Counted from the stretch's first letter, positions 42,925 to 55,217 are shown. The stretch: DNA of 64,000 bases from Druceiella hillmani (GCA_039881145.1 JAYKKI010000016.1:14706501-14770500); one strand, 5' to 3'. Notes: a model not told the origin generated them from the sequence alone. Numbers and translations: made by a program.

Positions 42925-45251
42925 CAACGTAATTTATTTCCATTCGTAAAAATTCTATAAGAAATAATTTGAAAATGAAAAATAGCAACAAGCAAACTTA
43001 AAAACGAAACTTATGAAACTATAACTAACATTTTTATAATATAAATGTTTCTAACTATTCTACAATAATTATAAGTATAATAACTCTTTTTCTAAATTGT
43101 GCTTTTGTCTTAAAGCTCATTTTCTGCTTCCGTATGCATTACATCATTTTGTGTCTCGCAAAAACTCTACACGAAACGAATTCTGGGAGAGCTTCCTGAA
43201 CATACTCGCAGCAAACTTTTTAAAAAGGAGTCTTGAAAAATTTATAGAAGAAAAAAAATGAAAATTTATTGAAAATTTATGTGAAGTATTTTTATTTTTT
43301 TTGGAAAATAACAAAGTGATAAAAATAGCTGTTCCGTGTGATCTATATTTTTTTCTGTTATAGATATATTAAAAATCCCATTATAGGTATCGATATTTTT
43401 AGGAAAATATAAAAAAATTTCTACTGCAATAAAAAAATAGTTTTATTCCTCACACTATAGATTTGTTTTTCATAGGTACGCGAATAAAAAAAACTTTAGT
43501 CTTATTGCCAATTTATGGGATCCTTAGAAGCCAGAAAAGTTAATATATTTATATGTATTTTTATTTCTTTGAGGTAATCAAGTAAAAATATTGACATATA
43601 TTTTCTCAAAATATATGGTAATATATTATTCTTACTACTAATATTTATTAGTATATAATTATGAATAATAATATTAATAATTTCGTAGAAGACCCACTAA
43701 TAACATTTTAAATTTTTCCTCAATAAATTTGTTTCTTGCTATCGTTTGCCTTAACCACAAAGTATTTAAAAGCTTCAATCCTTTAATTTTAACAATGAAA
43801 AAATTTAATTCATTTGCTTAAATTCGATTTCGAAGTGAAAATTGTATGCAAAACTCTGTACGCTAGGTACGTATAATACCTACACCTTGTCAACGTCCAA
43901 TTTCAATTTAATAAACGGTCTCTACCAGTGCATTTTTTAAATGCATTCATGCCTAATTACAATTCTAGTCACGATTGGAAGGAAAACATAAAACGCTGTC
44001 TGCATGCTAATTTTCCTGTTTCCCGAGATATTCCATTTTAATTCTAATATCACATTATGGCCGTCGTGATGTTCATTTACTTTTACTGTTATTTCACATT
44101 TGCGCTTCATATGGGATTTTGCCGGTGATTGTTAATGAATTTATCACAGATTTTTTTTAGCTTTAATCTGTTTCGTTTGCATTAACGAGGAGAAAAGTGG
44201 GAGTAAATTCAAACTATTAAGTACACCGTTTTTTTAGTTGAGAATACGTAACTGTTTTACCTAAATATTATCAGTAGTTTCTAAACGGCATAATAATTAG
44301 ATAATGCGTTCTGTAATCTGAAAATGAAATGTAACGGTATTAACATATATTAAGCGTGTTTTATTCTAAGTCAACTTACATAAATCTTGATTGGCGATGA
44401 GGAATTCCATTCAATCTATAATAAGGGATTAATCTCATTCTTCACTGGTAAAAAAGGTTACAGAATAGAAAGTGTAATTCAGTGAAAATTATTTAAACAA
44501 ATTTTCAGACGATTTCATGAAAATGGTTTTTAAGAAGGTAGATAAGGGTAAATATGGAACTCGTTGATAATTTGACTGATTATTTTAAGCATTACTTTTA
44601 AAAAGCGTAAAGTTTTTGTTTTTAGAACATTGTGTAATTTTTTTAAGTTGCGACAACTTTAATTTTGTTGATTAGTACGATTACTTTTTTTTACCTATAT
44701 TTGCTGGTTCCAAAACATATTTCTGAATTGTTTACTGTTATATAGTGGCAAAATTCATTAAACATATTTAATTTTCAAGCCAATATTATTATTTATATGC
44801 TGAAATAATCATTTTTACATACATAAAATTACGAGTAATACGAGTAGTACTTTAAAATGCACAACTTAATTTTACGCTAATGTTCTCTGAGAAGTACATT
44901 GAAAAAGTCAGAATTTTCGGATTTTTTATTTTTTTCTCTATTTTTATTAAATATCTTATGTCCTAATAAACATACTCTGATAATTTCAAAACTTAATTAA
45001 AAAAAGGTTCTAAGTAGGCAGGAGGATGAAGTGAAAAATGTCATAATAATATTAAAATGTAGATAATATTCTTCAGGATATGTTTACAAAAGTACATTTA
45101 CACTAATTCATGTATACGAGAAAATATTTCAAAGTTATTCAAACGTACTTTAATATTGTTTCACATAATAATTTTATTTTGCTTTATTCCTGCCACTAAA
45201 AGAAAAAGAAAAAATAACATCCTTTATCTTATACGATTCGACTGTAAAGAT

Positions 45252-45410
45252 AAATATTTTGGTAAAAAAGCAAATAAAAGCAAATATAAATATATAATAT
45301 ATATTTCGGATATAAAAATAAAATATTTTGGTAAAAAAGCAAATAAAATCAAATATAAATATATAATATATATTTCGGATTTAAAATAAAATATTTTGGT
45401 AAAAAAGCAA
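45252..45410. repeat. 68-69-bp tandem repeat, about 2.3 copies
   Basis: 'aaatattttggtaaaaaagc' recurs at 45,252, 45,321 and 45,389. The units end with 'atatatatttcggat'. It is found only in copy C; copies A, B and D have a single related segment here. The 77-codon frame across it is a by-product. Confidence 0.9.
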
Positions 45411-46269
45411 ATACAAATGTAACTTCATTTCGATATTACCTTTTATATACATTTTTCTAAATAATATAACAAGAAACTTACGGGCATAGCAACATCGAAA
45501 AGGAACATTTTATTTATAAAAAGAAAGATTTAGGTGAATTAACAAACTTAAGATGAAGCTTTCTTAAACTTGAACTTACAAATGTCATGAAATATCTGAG
45601 AATTAAAACCACACCTCATTAATCATAAATATGAGATACACCAATTTATTCACTTAGTTCCTTTCCTTGAAAACCTTATTTCCTACTTATTAATTAGGTC
45701 TTTGAGCATCACGTAAAGACGGTACATCGAATGGATTCTGTGAGCGCTTATTCGGCATAACTCCAACAAACTTTTTAATAAAGAGCCGTGAAAAATTTCA
45801 AGTTTTGCCGGTCTTTGTAAAGCCCTCCCATTTTTTCCTTTTAGAAATATAAAAACGAATGAAACACCTGCTTCGTTTGATCCACGTTTTCCTTCCCTAT
45901 AAATATAACGAGGAAAGTATAAAGTGAACTTTGTAGAGAGAAATATAAAAGTTGTACTTTATACTTATATCAGTTTTTTATGCATATAAAATTATTATGA
46001 TTATTTCAATATTTATTCATGATTATTTCCATAATTATTTCTCATGCCATTATTAGAATTTATGCACAAATTGTAACAAAATATTCAAATGAATTTATCA
46101 GTTTTTGGCTAACAAGAATACACAATTTTGAAAGATGAGTTTGGTTTTATTAAAATAATTTCTTTAGTGCCTGTACATTAAAATTTAATGCAGCTTTTTA
46201 CTTTTCGAGAAAAAATGTAGGTAGAATTTACAGTCATAATTTGCAAGCGCCGTATAATTTTAATTCGTC

Positions 46270-46378
46270 CGCCGAACGACACACTCTCTTGGCGCAGTGT
46301 GAAAATGTTTACTTAAAAAGTAGTCCGATCCGAGCCGCGATAACTTTTTAAATATTTTTCTTTTAATATATATAAAAA
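46270..46378 (+). repeat. tRNA-like SINE relic, in copy C
   Basis: CTCTCTTGGCGCAGTGTG (box A-like, 46,285) is intact, and the box B-like part is shortened to 'agtccgatccgag'. Same internal place in the long repeat as in A, B and D. Confidence 0.45.
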
Positions 46379-48594
46379 AATATTAGCATAATTAGTTATT
46401 ATTACAGCAAATATTTAATATTCCTTTACACCAATATAAGTATTTTATTATGTGACATTTTGTGGTTCATATGAGACTGGCTGGTCACTGTTAATTAATT
46501 TACCGCAGGTTTTCACTGGCTTTATTGTATGTATAAACATAAAGCTTTTCGGACGCAAATGAGAAAATGGTGCAGAAATAAGATTATAATACAAAATAAT
46601 AAAATAATAATGTTCGTTTTCATTATCAGCTCGATGAAAAAAGAATGACAGTACATTTAAGAACGCTACATAATTAAAAAATTACGATAAATCAGGACGT
46701 TAAGAGTTTTTTTGAGACTAAAATAAAATTGAAAAAAGACGAAAGGAAATCATTAATTACATTTAATTTTTATATGCCGATGATAGAAGATAATAATCAT
46801 ATTTTTTCGGACAAATATTGTTAGCAATAAGGTCATTAATGCTTATATCTATTTCAAAACGCAAGCTTCAAAGTACCAATCGTGTGCAAGTCCCACATTC
46901 ATTTTCTTTTAAAAAATTGTGAAAAGATTGTAAACTCTTAAAGGAGAATTCTCACACCGTTAAGAAATAGAATATCGTATTAAAGGTAGTTTAGATTCTT
47001 ATTGTAAACTTTGGAGATAGCTTGGTATTGGCAACCGAAATTGAGTAAATTTCTTTGGAATAGCATGCAGTATACATAATAATCATAATAATCTTTAAAC
47101 ATGCATAATAATCATTAAAAACTTGCTCAATAAAAACTAAAGACAAAAGTCGAAATCTACGCAACATATGATCAAATCGATAAGGTTAGCAAAATTTCTG
47201 AAAAGGAAGTACTTAAAACTTAATGAATACGGAATTTGTTTGAATTTATGTTATTGAATTTAAATAACATTCACCGACACATTTGCGTATAAGAATTCAA
47301 ACGCTTGCTAAATTATTAAGCACTTAAAAAATCCTAAAATGAGTTTCGCCATGACGTTATAATAAATGAACATTCATTAAAATTAATTAAAGCATTATTC
47401 CAACTCCGGCGCTACCCTCCTTTACGTCCGCAAGAATCTTTAAAACTTAAGTTGACTAATTAACTTTGGTACTGGTAAATGTTAAATGTGTTTTCTTCTT
47501 TAAAAACCCTCCGTAAATTGATCTAATTTAGAAATTATGTTCCCGTAAATTAAGTTGGATCACTAAATTAATACACAAAACATATTCTTTAATTAGTTCT
47601 CGTAAATTAATGACAATTGGGAAAAATTGTAAACTGAAGCTTACAGAAATCAGGTTTCCTTCCTAAATTATATTTCCTTACAGAATATCGTTTATTGGTG
47701 TTATCCGAATTAATATAAAAGACATATCAAAAGAGTCTTCTAAGCAATTCTTGTAACAAAAAATAAATAAAGGAAACGACAAAAGTAATGTTTAAGTATA
47801 GGTATCATATATATATATAATATTCTGATGTGTAAAAAAAATATTTCAGTAGTGTTGTTACGCGGGCATTTTTGCGGTACAAATTAATTTATTTGACATT
47901 TTGTTGAAACTAAAATGTACAATTTAGTCACAAAAAATTGTAAAAAGATGATCTTTATCGATTCTAGAAATGGAAATTAAAATTCACCGAACTTAAAAAA
48001 CCTGTCAAACTCGAATAGATCTCGCGCTACGAGGTATACGTTCACGTTCAGGAAATTATAAATATTTAAGGCAACGTATTATAATTTCTATTAACAGCTG
48101 TTGCTACATATGATTTCGTAAAATATTAAATATACATTTCAAAATGCAGTTATTTTTGGAAGTGTTTAAGACACTTTTATGGAGTTTTATTGAACTTATA
48201 ACAGACACGGCTACGTGCCATATAATAAGTTGGTCGACTATTACTCGAATACTAATAAATTCTGCTTGGCTATGGTAATCTTCCTTTTAATTTCGTTATA
48301 TGTATTACTATTGTGAAAACTTCCGATTTTCTAAAAAAACTATTTAAATCATATCGGTTCGTGACATATAAGTAACAAAAATAAACTTGTTTAAAGCTGA
48401 ACATTTTATAAATGAGGGTTCCTAGTGTGGTTACGGAATCTTAAAAAATGATACAAGTTTCACAGAACATACGTAATTGTATGCGACATATTCATTTCAG
48501 AGGCATCCGAAGACGCCTTTTCTATGGATTTTTTATATCTTATATTCACAATTAAATGAAACTTTGTGATGTAGTATCATTTCTACTTTCTTTA

Positions 48595-48635
48595 CCACGA
48601 CCTAGGTTTTGTTGTATTACAACATCTTCAGGTGG
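48595..48635 (-). ncRNA. Hammerhead ribozyme motif, G12 mutated
   Basis: Minus-strand copy of the ribozyme at 33,624. Stems I, II and III and CTGAAGA are intact, but the core GAAA reads AAAA. Loss of G12, the general base of the reaction, should abolish cleavage. Confidence 0.75.
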
Positions 48636-48734
48636 GCTATTAGCAAAGATCTTTGCTAATAGCCCACCTGAAGATGTTGTAATACAATGAAACTACGTGA
48701 TGTAGTATTATTTCTACTTTCTTTAATTTCTATA

Positions 48735-48772
48735 CGACGACCTAGGTTTCGCTGTATTACATCTTTAGGTGG
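48735..48772 (-). ncRNA. Hammerhead ribozyme motif, degraded
   Basis: Minus-strand copy with CTAAAGA for CTGAAGA (G5 lost), a stem II shortened by three bases and a mispaired stem I. Not expected to cleave. Confidence 0.6.
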
Positions 48773-48821
48773 GATATTAGCAAAGATTCTACCTTTGTTT
48801 TATTGCATCTTTGCTAATGTC

Positions 48822-48862
48822 CCACCTGAAGATGTTGTAATACAACGAAACCTAGGTCGTGG
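48822..48862 (+). ncRNA. Type I hammerhead ribozyme, intact core
   Basis: Same layout as at 33,624: CCAC/GTGG stem I, CTGAAGA, one extra T, GTTGT-AAT-ACAAC stem II, GAAA, ACC-TA-GGT stem III and C as cleavage base (48,858). All core positions that I can check are intact. Confidence 0.8.
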
Positions 48863-48990
48863 AAAAGAACTTAAAGAAAGTAGAGATAATACTACATCAC
48901 GTAGTTTTATTTAATTGTGAATAATGAATTTCTACAAAATTGACGCCAAATATATTCAATATTTCATATTCATTCTAATATTTAAAAAGT

Positions 48991-49573
48991 TTGATTTCGA
49001 CCCATTGGCGTTTTTTCATGTTTAATGGGGTGAGTTAACCTAAATAATGATTATAATGTAGAGAATAAACTGGGACGTGATGAAATGAGATCGGCTAAAA
49101 TTTTACAGACGATATAGTCATGTATAAAATATTTCTTATATGTATGAGAAAAACATTTTCTGGAACAACCAAAGCATATTACGGGAATTGATATCTTATT
49201 AAATATTCAAATGACTTGATAACTTTTTCTAATTACCGTTTCGCATTGCATCACACGTCCATGAAAATACTTTTTTCTAAACTTTATTTAACTAGTATTG
49301 CAGGGGTCTTGACTTTACTTTGAAAAACTTGACTTTGAAATTGACCTTGAGGTTTGAACATTGCACGTTTCTACAACCAAAAACTAGCTATAGTCTTTGC
49401 ACCGTGCAACAAGAAATACTGGAAATATGGATATCATTTTAAAAAAAAGTGTATATTTCATATAAATATTGATTATTTAAATACTATATACACAAACATT
49501 TTGTGATGCTTTAACCATTATTATTTTGTGCATAACAAGAAACTGTTTAAATTAATTGAGACCACATAGGACT
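48991..49573. other. No gene seen
   Basis: A+T-rich DNA right of copy C with nothing recognised. Confidence 0.5.
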
Positions 49574-49652
49574 AATAATATTATGATCTTCGTAGAAAGT
49601 CAACAAATAACATTATGTAGCATCACCGAGAAAAAGACAGTTCATTATACAT
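49574..49652. repeat. Fragment of the long repeat plus a short element joined to (TA)n
   Basis: 49,574-49,610 is a 37-bp exact reverse complement of 50,288-50,324 and matches copy D near 53,090. 49,612-49,650 ('catcaccgagaaaaagacag') repeats directly at 52,143-52,182. Both of these lead into a dinucleotide array. Confidence 0.8.

Positions 49653-49704
<52 letters not shown>
49653..49704. repeat. (TA)n microsatellite
   Basis: TA run directly after the 'catcaccgag' element. Confidence 0.93.
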
Positions 49705-49705
<1 letters not shown>

Positions 49706-50059
49706 ATGAAATTGAATTCTGATGGAAATATTTTGAAAAAAATAATTTCCGAAACTCTTTTGTTTAAAGTAGACAAAAAAAGTTAAATATTAAACAAAAA
49801 ATTGGATGCAGCCTGAAGACATACAATTCTTTGTATATAAATAGTAATAAGAAATAGAATAACTAACAATTTACCTTTAAAATACACAGCTAAATGTATT
49901 TTTAAAAATAAGTTTGTTCTCGTGTGTTACTTTCTTTGTATATTTATATGTGCATCCTTAACATCTCGCTTACTCAATCTGCCATTATTTCGAAATCCCA
50001 TTTCATATCTTCCTTTGTGCCTCTTTTTAAATAAATATAGATACTGGTGTTTTGTGTTT
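49705..50059. other. No gene seen
   Basis: Opposed frames of about 60 codons occur on both strands at 49,922-50,113, and neither shows similarity. The right part merges into inverted copy E. Confidence 0.5.
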
Positions 50060-51925
50060 GGTGTTTTCCTCCCAAGCGTGACTGGAATTGGTATTAAGGA
50101 TGAATGCATTTAAAAAATACACTGGCAGAGACCGTTTATTAAACTGAAATTGGACATTGACAAGGTGTGGGTATACAGTATATGGAGCTTGAAGGGTTTT
50201 GTGTGCAATTTGCGCTTCACTTTAGGAAATTGAATTGCCTGTTTTTAAAATTAAAGGATTAAAGACCTCTCATAATAATTTGAAATATTATTTGTTGACT
50301 TTCTACGAAGATCATAATATTATTTATCATAATTAAATATTAATAACTATTAGTAGTAAAGAAAATATTCCAACTAATATTTTAAGAAAATGTATGTTAT
50401 AATTTTTATATGATAACATCAACGAAATAAAAGAAAGTTATTAACTTTTCTGGGTTTAAAAAATCCGATAAACTGGCAATAAAACTAAGATTTTTCTTTA
50501 TTCTCGCATCTATGGAAAACAAATGTATGTAGTGAGGTATAATTTCAAGTTATTTTTCTTTATTTCATAGGGAAATTTGTCGTATTTTTCTTTACTAAAA
50601 AATATCGTTAGCTATATTGACATACATAATATATCTATAATAAAAATTTAAGAAGAAAATATAGATCACACGAAACTGCTACTATTATCACTTTTTTTAA
50701 AAAAAAAAATAAGATGACTTCAAAAAACTGGAATTTCTTAAAGACTCCTCTTTAAAAAGTTAATTGCAGGTATGTTAAGTAAGTTCCTTCAGTGTATGTT
50801 TTGCGTACATACAGTCGTTGTGGGATGCAAAATGATGTAATGCTAATGGAAGCAGAAAATGAGTTTTAAGAAGAAAACAGAAGTCAGAAAAAGGGTTATT
50901 ATACTTATAATTACTGTAGAATAGTCTGAAAATGTTTATATTATAAAATCGTTAGTAATCATTTCATGAGTTTTGTTTATAAGTTTGTATGCCTTGCAGT
51001 ATTTTTTTTAATTTTCAAACTATCTTTTACCCAATTTTTATGAATGGAAGTGAATTCCATTAGGTTTATTAAGTTCGTACCTCTTTTTGAAATATCCACG
51101 TATCGCCACTATCGTGAATTGGCTCCGCTCATTAGATAAATATCTCTTGCAAACCCTTGGAGCATTCACTCTCATTTTTTTCTAATATGAACATCATATT
51201 AAACATATGATTTATTTCGTAAAGACACGAATAACGCACCATGTATACTTGGATACCTAGTTGTTTCAGTAAGCCTAAAATTTCGACTTTGTTTAAATGT
51301 GTTTCGTCTAAGCTTTTAGGTGTTTCGATTCAGAGGTTAGTTTGAACACCAAAAATGATTTTTCTGCTACGATTATTCTAAATAAAAAAAATTTAAAATT
51401 CTTGAAACCTACTTTACGGATAGTTTCTACCAACCTGCCATCTAAATTGTCCAGTGTTACATAACGGTATAAGCATTCAAAGCGGTTGGAAATTTTGAGC
51501 TGAAAATTTTCAAGATTTTGAATGTTAGCAGCGGCTCGAGGAGCGTCGAATTCATAATAAACGGAAAGATCCTAGTTAAGAGTTTAGATTCAATTTGCCT
51601 CTCATTATCAGGTGATAATTTCTAGTTTTTACCTTGCTCATCATGGGCATAGTAATAAGTCAATTACATATTTACCTAAATAAGAAAAGATTATATTTAC
51701 TATCAGAAATTTGGGTAATTTCGTAATATTTACTGACTTTGATACATAATTATTTTCTGACACAATATCTCCATTGGACATAACATGCCTATGATAAAAG
51801 CCTCAAAAAGTATACTTTATAAATAGTACCAATAATATTATTTTTCTAATTAGGATTTGATGCAACATTCGGAGCATATTCTATATGTTTATTCTTTTTG
51901 TTTCTTTATAAACACAACTTCTCTT
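50060..51925 (-). repeat. Long dispersed repeat, inverted and permuted copy E
   Basis: Minus-strand match to two separate parts of copy D. 50,060-51,030 corresponds to the left start of D (52,381-53,360), and 51,050-51,925 to its right end (58,790-59,540). Read on the minus strand, the right end of a unit therefore runs into the left start of the next one. It lacks the ribozyme element found at 52,406 in D and so serves as an empty site. Confidence 0.8.
51308..51571 (-). pseudogene. ORF fragment in copy E, possible retroelement ORF1 piece
   Basis: An open stretch of about 87 codons, with no ATG at its start, reads ...ANIQNLENFQLKISNRFECL... and continues through TLDNLDG. The same protein is encoded in copy D (59,100-59,363) with few changes. 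D lacks about 96 bases present here after the GRLVE codons. 'NRFxxL' before a short acidic stretch reminds me of gag-like ORF1 proteins of insect retroelements, but I cannot name a family. Confidence 0.4.
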
Positions 51926-52142
51926 TATTATTCAACTTACTGATATGTTGTCCATGTAAAAGCAAAAAAATTAATTTTTAAATTCAAGCTCTCTGCAAAG
52001 CTTGAAGTTGAATTGAATCAGTAAAATTTTTTTCACTTATTTTCTTTCTATTACTGACAGTTCTTTAAACTGATTTACATATGGCCCATAATGGACCAAA
52101 TGTGTGTATACATCTTTAGACTTTTCATAGCATTTCGCTAGA
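51926..52142. other. No gene seen
   Basis: A+T-rich DNA between copy E and the (CA)n/(TA)n arrays. Confidence 0.5.
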
Positions 52143-52360
<218 letters not shown>

Positions 52361-52405
52361 TTTGGTCCATTATGGGACGATTAACGATTTTATAATATAA
52401 ACGTT

Positions 52406-52464
52406 CAATATATTTGGCGTTAATTTTGTAGAAATTCATAATTCACAATTTATTGTGAATAATG
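52406..52464 (-). mobile_element. Hammerhead-ribozyme element, copy 4 (tail only)
   Basis: A 59-bp insert flanked by the exact duplication AATATAAACGTT (52,394-52,405 and 52,465-52,476). It carries only the 3' tail of the unit on the minus strand ('caatatatttggcg...') and a few bases of inverted partner ('attgtgaataatg'). Copies C (about 43,035) and E (about 50,935) show the empty site. No ribozyme remains. Confidence 0.8.
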
Positions 52465-55161
52465 AATATAAACGTTTTCAGACTATTCCACAGTAATTAT
52501 AAGTATAATAACCCTTTTTCTGAATTCTGTTTTCTTCTTAAATCTCATTTTCTGCTTCCATTAGCATTACATCATTTTGCATCCCACAACGACTGTATGT
52601 ACAAAAAACATACTCTGAAGGAACTTACTTAACATACCTGCAATAAACTTTTTAAAGAGGAGTCTTTAAAAAATTCCAGTTTTCGTGAAGTCGTCTTATT
52701 TTTTTTTCGAAAATAAAAAAATGATAATAGTAGCTGTTTTGTGTGATCTATATTTTCTTCTTACATTTTTACTGTAGATATATTATGTATCTCAATATGG
52801 CTAACGATATTTTCAGTAACGAAAAATACGACAATTTTCCCTATAAAATAAAAAAAAATAACTTGAAATTATACCTAACTATCTACATTTGTTTTTCATA
52901 TATGCGAGAATAAAGAAAAATCTTAGTTTTATTGCCAATTTATCGGATTTTTGAAACCCAGAAAAGTTAATAAGTTTCTTTTATTTCGTTGATGTTATCA
53001 TATAAAAATTATAATGTACATTTTCTTAAAATATTAGTTGGAATATTTTCCTTACTACTAATATGTATTAATATATAATTATGATAAATAATATTATGGT
53101 CCGCGTAGAAGGTCAACAGATAATATTTCAAATTATTATGAGAGGTCTTTAATCCTTTAATTTTAAAAAGAGGTAATTTAATTTCTTACTTCCTATCCTA
53201 AAGTGAAGCGCAAATTGCACACAAAACCGTTCAAGCTCCATACACTGAATACCCGCACCTTGTCAATGTCCAATTTCAGTTTAATAAACGGTCTCTGCCA
53301 GTGCATTTTTTAAATGCATTCATCCCTAATAACAATTCCAGTCACGCTTGGGAGGAAAACACCATACGCTGCCTGCATGCTAATTGTCATGTTTCCCGCC
53401 GCAGTCCGTTTTAATTCTAATATCACATTATGGCCGTTGTGATGTTCATTGCGTTTACTGTTATTTCATATTTGTGCTTCATATGGGATTTGCCGGTGAC
53501 TGTTAATGAATTTACCGTAGATTTTTGTTGGCTTTATTCTATTTCATACGCATTAACGACGACAAATTTTTGGGGTAAATACAAACTATTAAATACGCAG
53601 TTTTTTAAGTTAAGGATACGTTACTGTTAGTATTTTCTATGAATGTCATTAGCAGTTTCCAAATATATATATAAATATTAAATAATGCGTTCTATAATCT
53701 TTGAAAATTAAATGTAACGATGTTTACAAATATCAATCGTCTTTCTCCCCTAAGCTAACATACATAAACTTAATTTGCAATGAGGAATTCTATTCAATCT
53801 ATTACAAAAGTTTAATCTCATTCTTCACTAATAAAAAGAAAGTTACGTAATAGAAAGTGTAATTTATTAAAAATTGTTTCAGGCGATTTCATGAAAATGG
53901 TTTTTAAGAAGGTAGATAAGCATAAAAATGGATATCATTGATAATTTGACTCATTATTTTAAGCATTACGTTTAAAAAGAGTTAAGTTTTTGTTTGGGGG
54001 CACTTTTTTAATTGTTTTTAAGCTGCGATAACTTTAATTTCGTTGATAAGTAAGATTACTTTCATTTACCCACATTTGTTAGTTCCTAGACATATTTCTG
54101 AATTATTTACTACTATGTTGTAAAAGTCATTAAACATTTTCAATTTGTATATTCATATTATTATTTACATGCTCAAATAATCATTTTTATTTACATAAAA
54201 TTACGATGAAGTACTTTACAAGGCACAACCTAATCTTATACTAATGTTATTCCACAAGTACATTGAAAACGTCAGACTTTTTTCTCTGTTTTTCCTAAAT
54301 ATCTTATGTCCCAATAAACATGGTCTGCTAATTTCAAAACTGAATTCCAAAAAAAGGTGCTCAGTAGGCAGGAGGAGTGAAGAAACTCATGTTAATATTA
54401 AAATGAAAGTAATATTCTTCAGGATATGTTTACAAAAGTACATTTACACGAATTTAAGTATACGAGAAAATATTTTATTTTATATTTCAAAGTTATTCAA
54501 ACGTACTTTTAATGTTCTTTCACATAATAATTTTACTTCGTTTATTCCTGCCAATAAAAGAATAAGAAAAATAACGTCCTTTATCTTATAAAATTCAACA
54601 TATGAGGATATTAAAATAAAATGTTTTAGTAAAAAGCAAATATAAATGTAACTAACTTCATTTCGATATTATCTGTTAGATATACATTTTTCTAAACAAT
54701 GTAACAAGAAAGTTACGGGCATAAGTCGAAAAAAAAATTTTAAATATAGAAAGAAAGATTTAGCTGAATTAATAAATTTAAGATGAAGCTTCCTTAGACT
54801 TGAATTATTCACTTAGTTTCTAATCAATTTATTCACTTAGTTTCTATTTTCCTTGAAAAACTTATCGCCTAATTATTAATTAGGTCTTTGAGCATCACGC
54901 AAAGGTACATCAAATGGATTCTGCGAGCGCTTATTCGACATAACTCGAACAAACTTTTAATAAAGAGCCGTGAAAAATTTCAAGTTATGCCGGTCTTCGT
55001 GAAGATCTTCCGTTTTTTCCTTTTCGAAATATAAAAACGAATGAAACACTTGCTTCGTTTGATACACGTTTTCCTTCCCTATAAATATAGCGAGGAAAGT
55101 ATAAAGCGAACTTTGTAAAGAGGAATATAAAAGTTGTACTTTGTACTTATATGAGTTTTTA

Positions 55162-55164
<3 letters not shown>

Positions 55165-55214
<50 letters not shown>
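55165..55214. repeat. (TA)n microsatellite inside copy D
   Basis: Grown from the short 'atgcatata' motif that copies B and C have at the same place (36,672 and 45,980) without an array. Confidence 0.93.

Positions 55215-55217
<3 letters not shown>

Larger units (their letters stand above)
48549..48958. mobile_element. Hammerhead-ribozyme element, copy 2 (complex inverted array)
   Basis: Flanked by ATATCTTATATTCA (48,535-48,548) and ATATTTCATATTCA (48,959-48,972), 12 of 14 identical. The equivalent place in copy D (about 58,755) is uninterrupted. Inside, a minus unit and a plus half-unit form a perfect 76-bp palindrome (48,612-48,687). A second inverted pair follows (48,690-48,907) with a spacer of about 20 bases near 48,790. 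Three ribozyme instances occur, one with intact core. A 75-codon frame at 48,687-48,911 only reads through the palindrome. Confidence 0.8.
42925..48990 (+). repeat. Long dispersed repeat, copy C
   Basis: It aligns along nearly its whole length with copy D (52,381-58,790): the block at 43,040-43,230, 'cagtgcattttttaaatgc' (about 43,927), 'tgcgcttcatatggg' (44,101), 'caggatatgttt' (45,074), the SINE-like relic (46,270), the conserved patch (about 47,400) and 'ttacgcgggcatttttgcgg' (47,858). The alignment stops just right of the ribozyme-element insertion, exactly where the ORF-like end of D begins. No intact gene inside; the family is unrecognised. Confidence 0.85.

Noticed and set aside
48687..48914. 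75-codon frame in ribozyme element copy 2
   Set aside because: It reads through the palindromic arms; only its last third (shared with copies 1 and 3) is mentioned as a finding.
54244..54591. 115-codon frame in copy D
   Set aside because: Copy C has stops and shifts at the same place; no similarity recognised.
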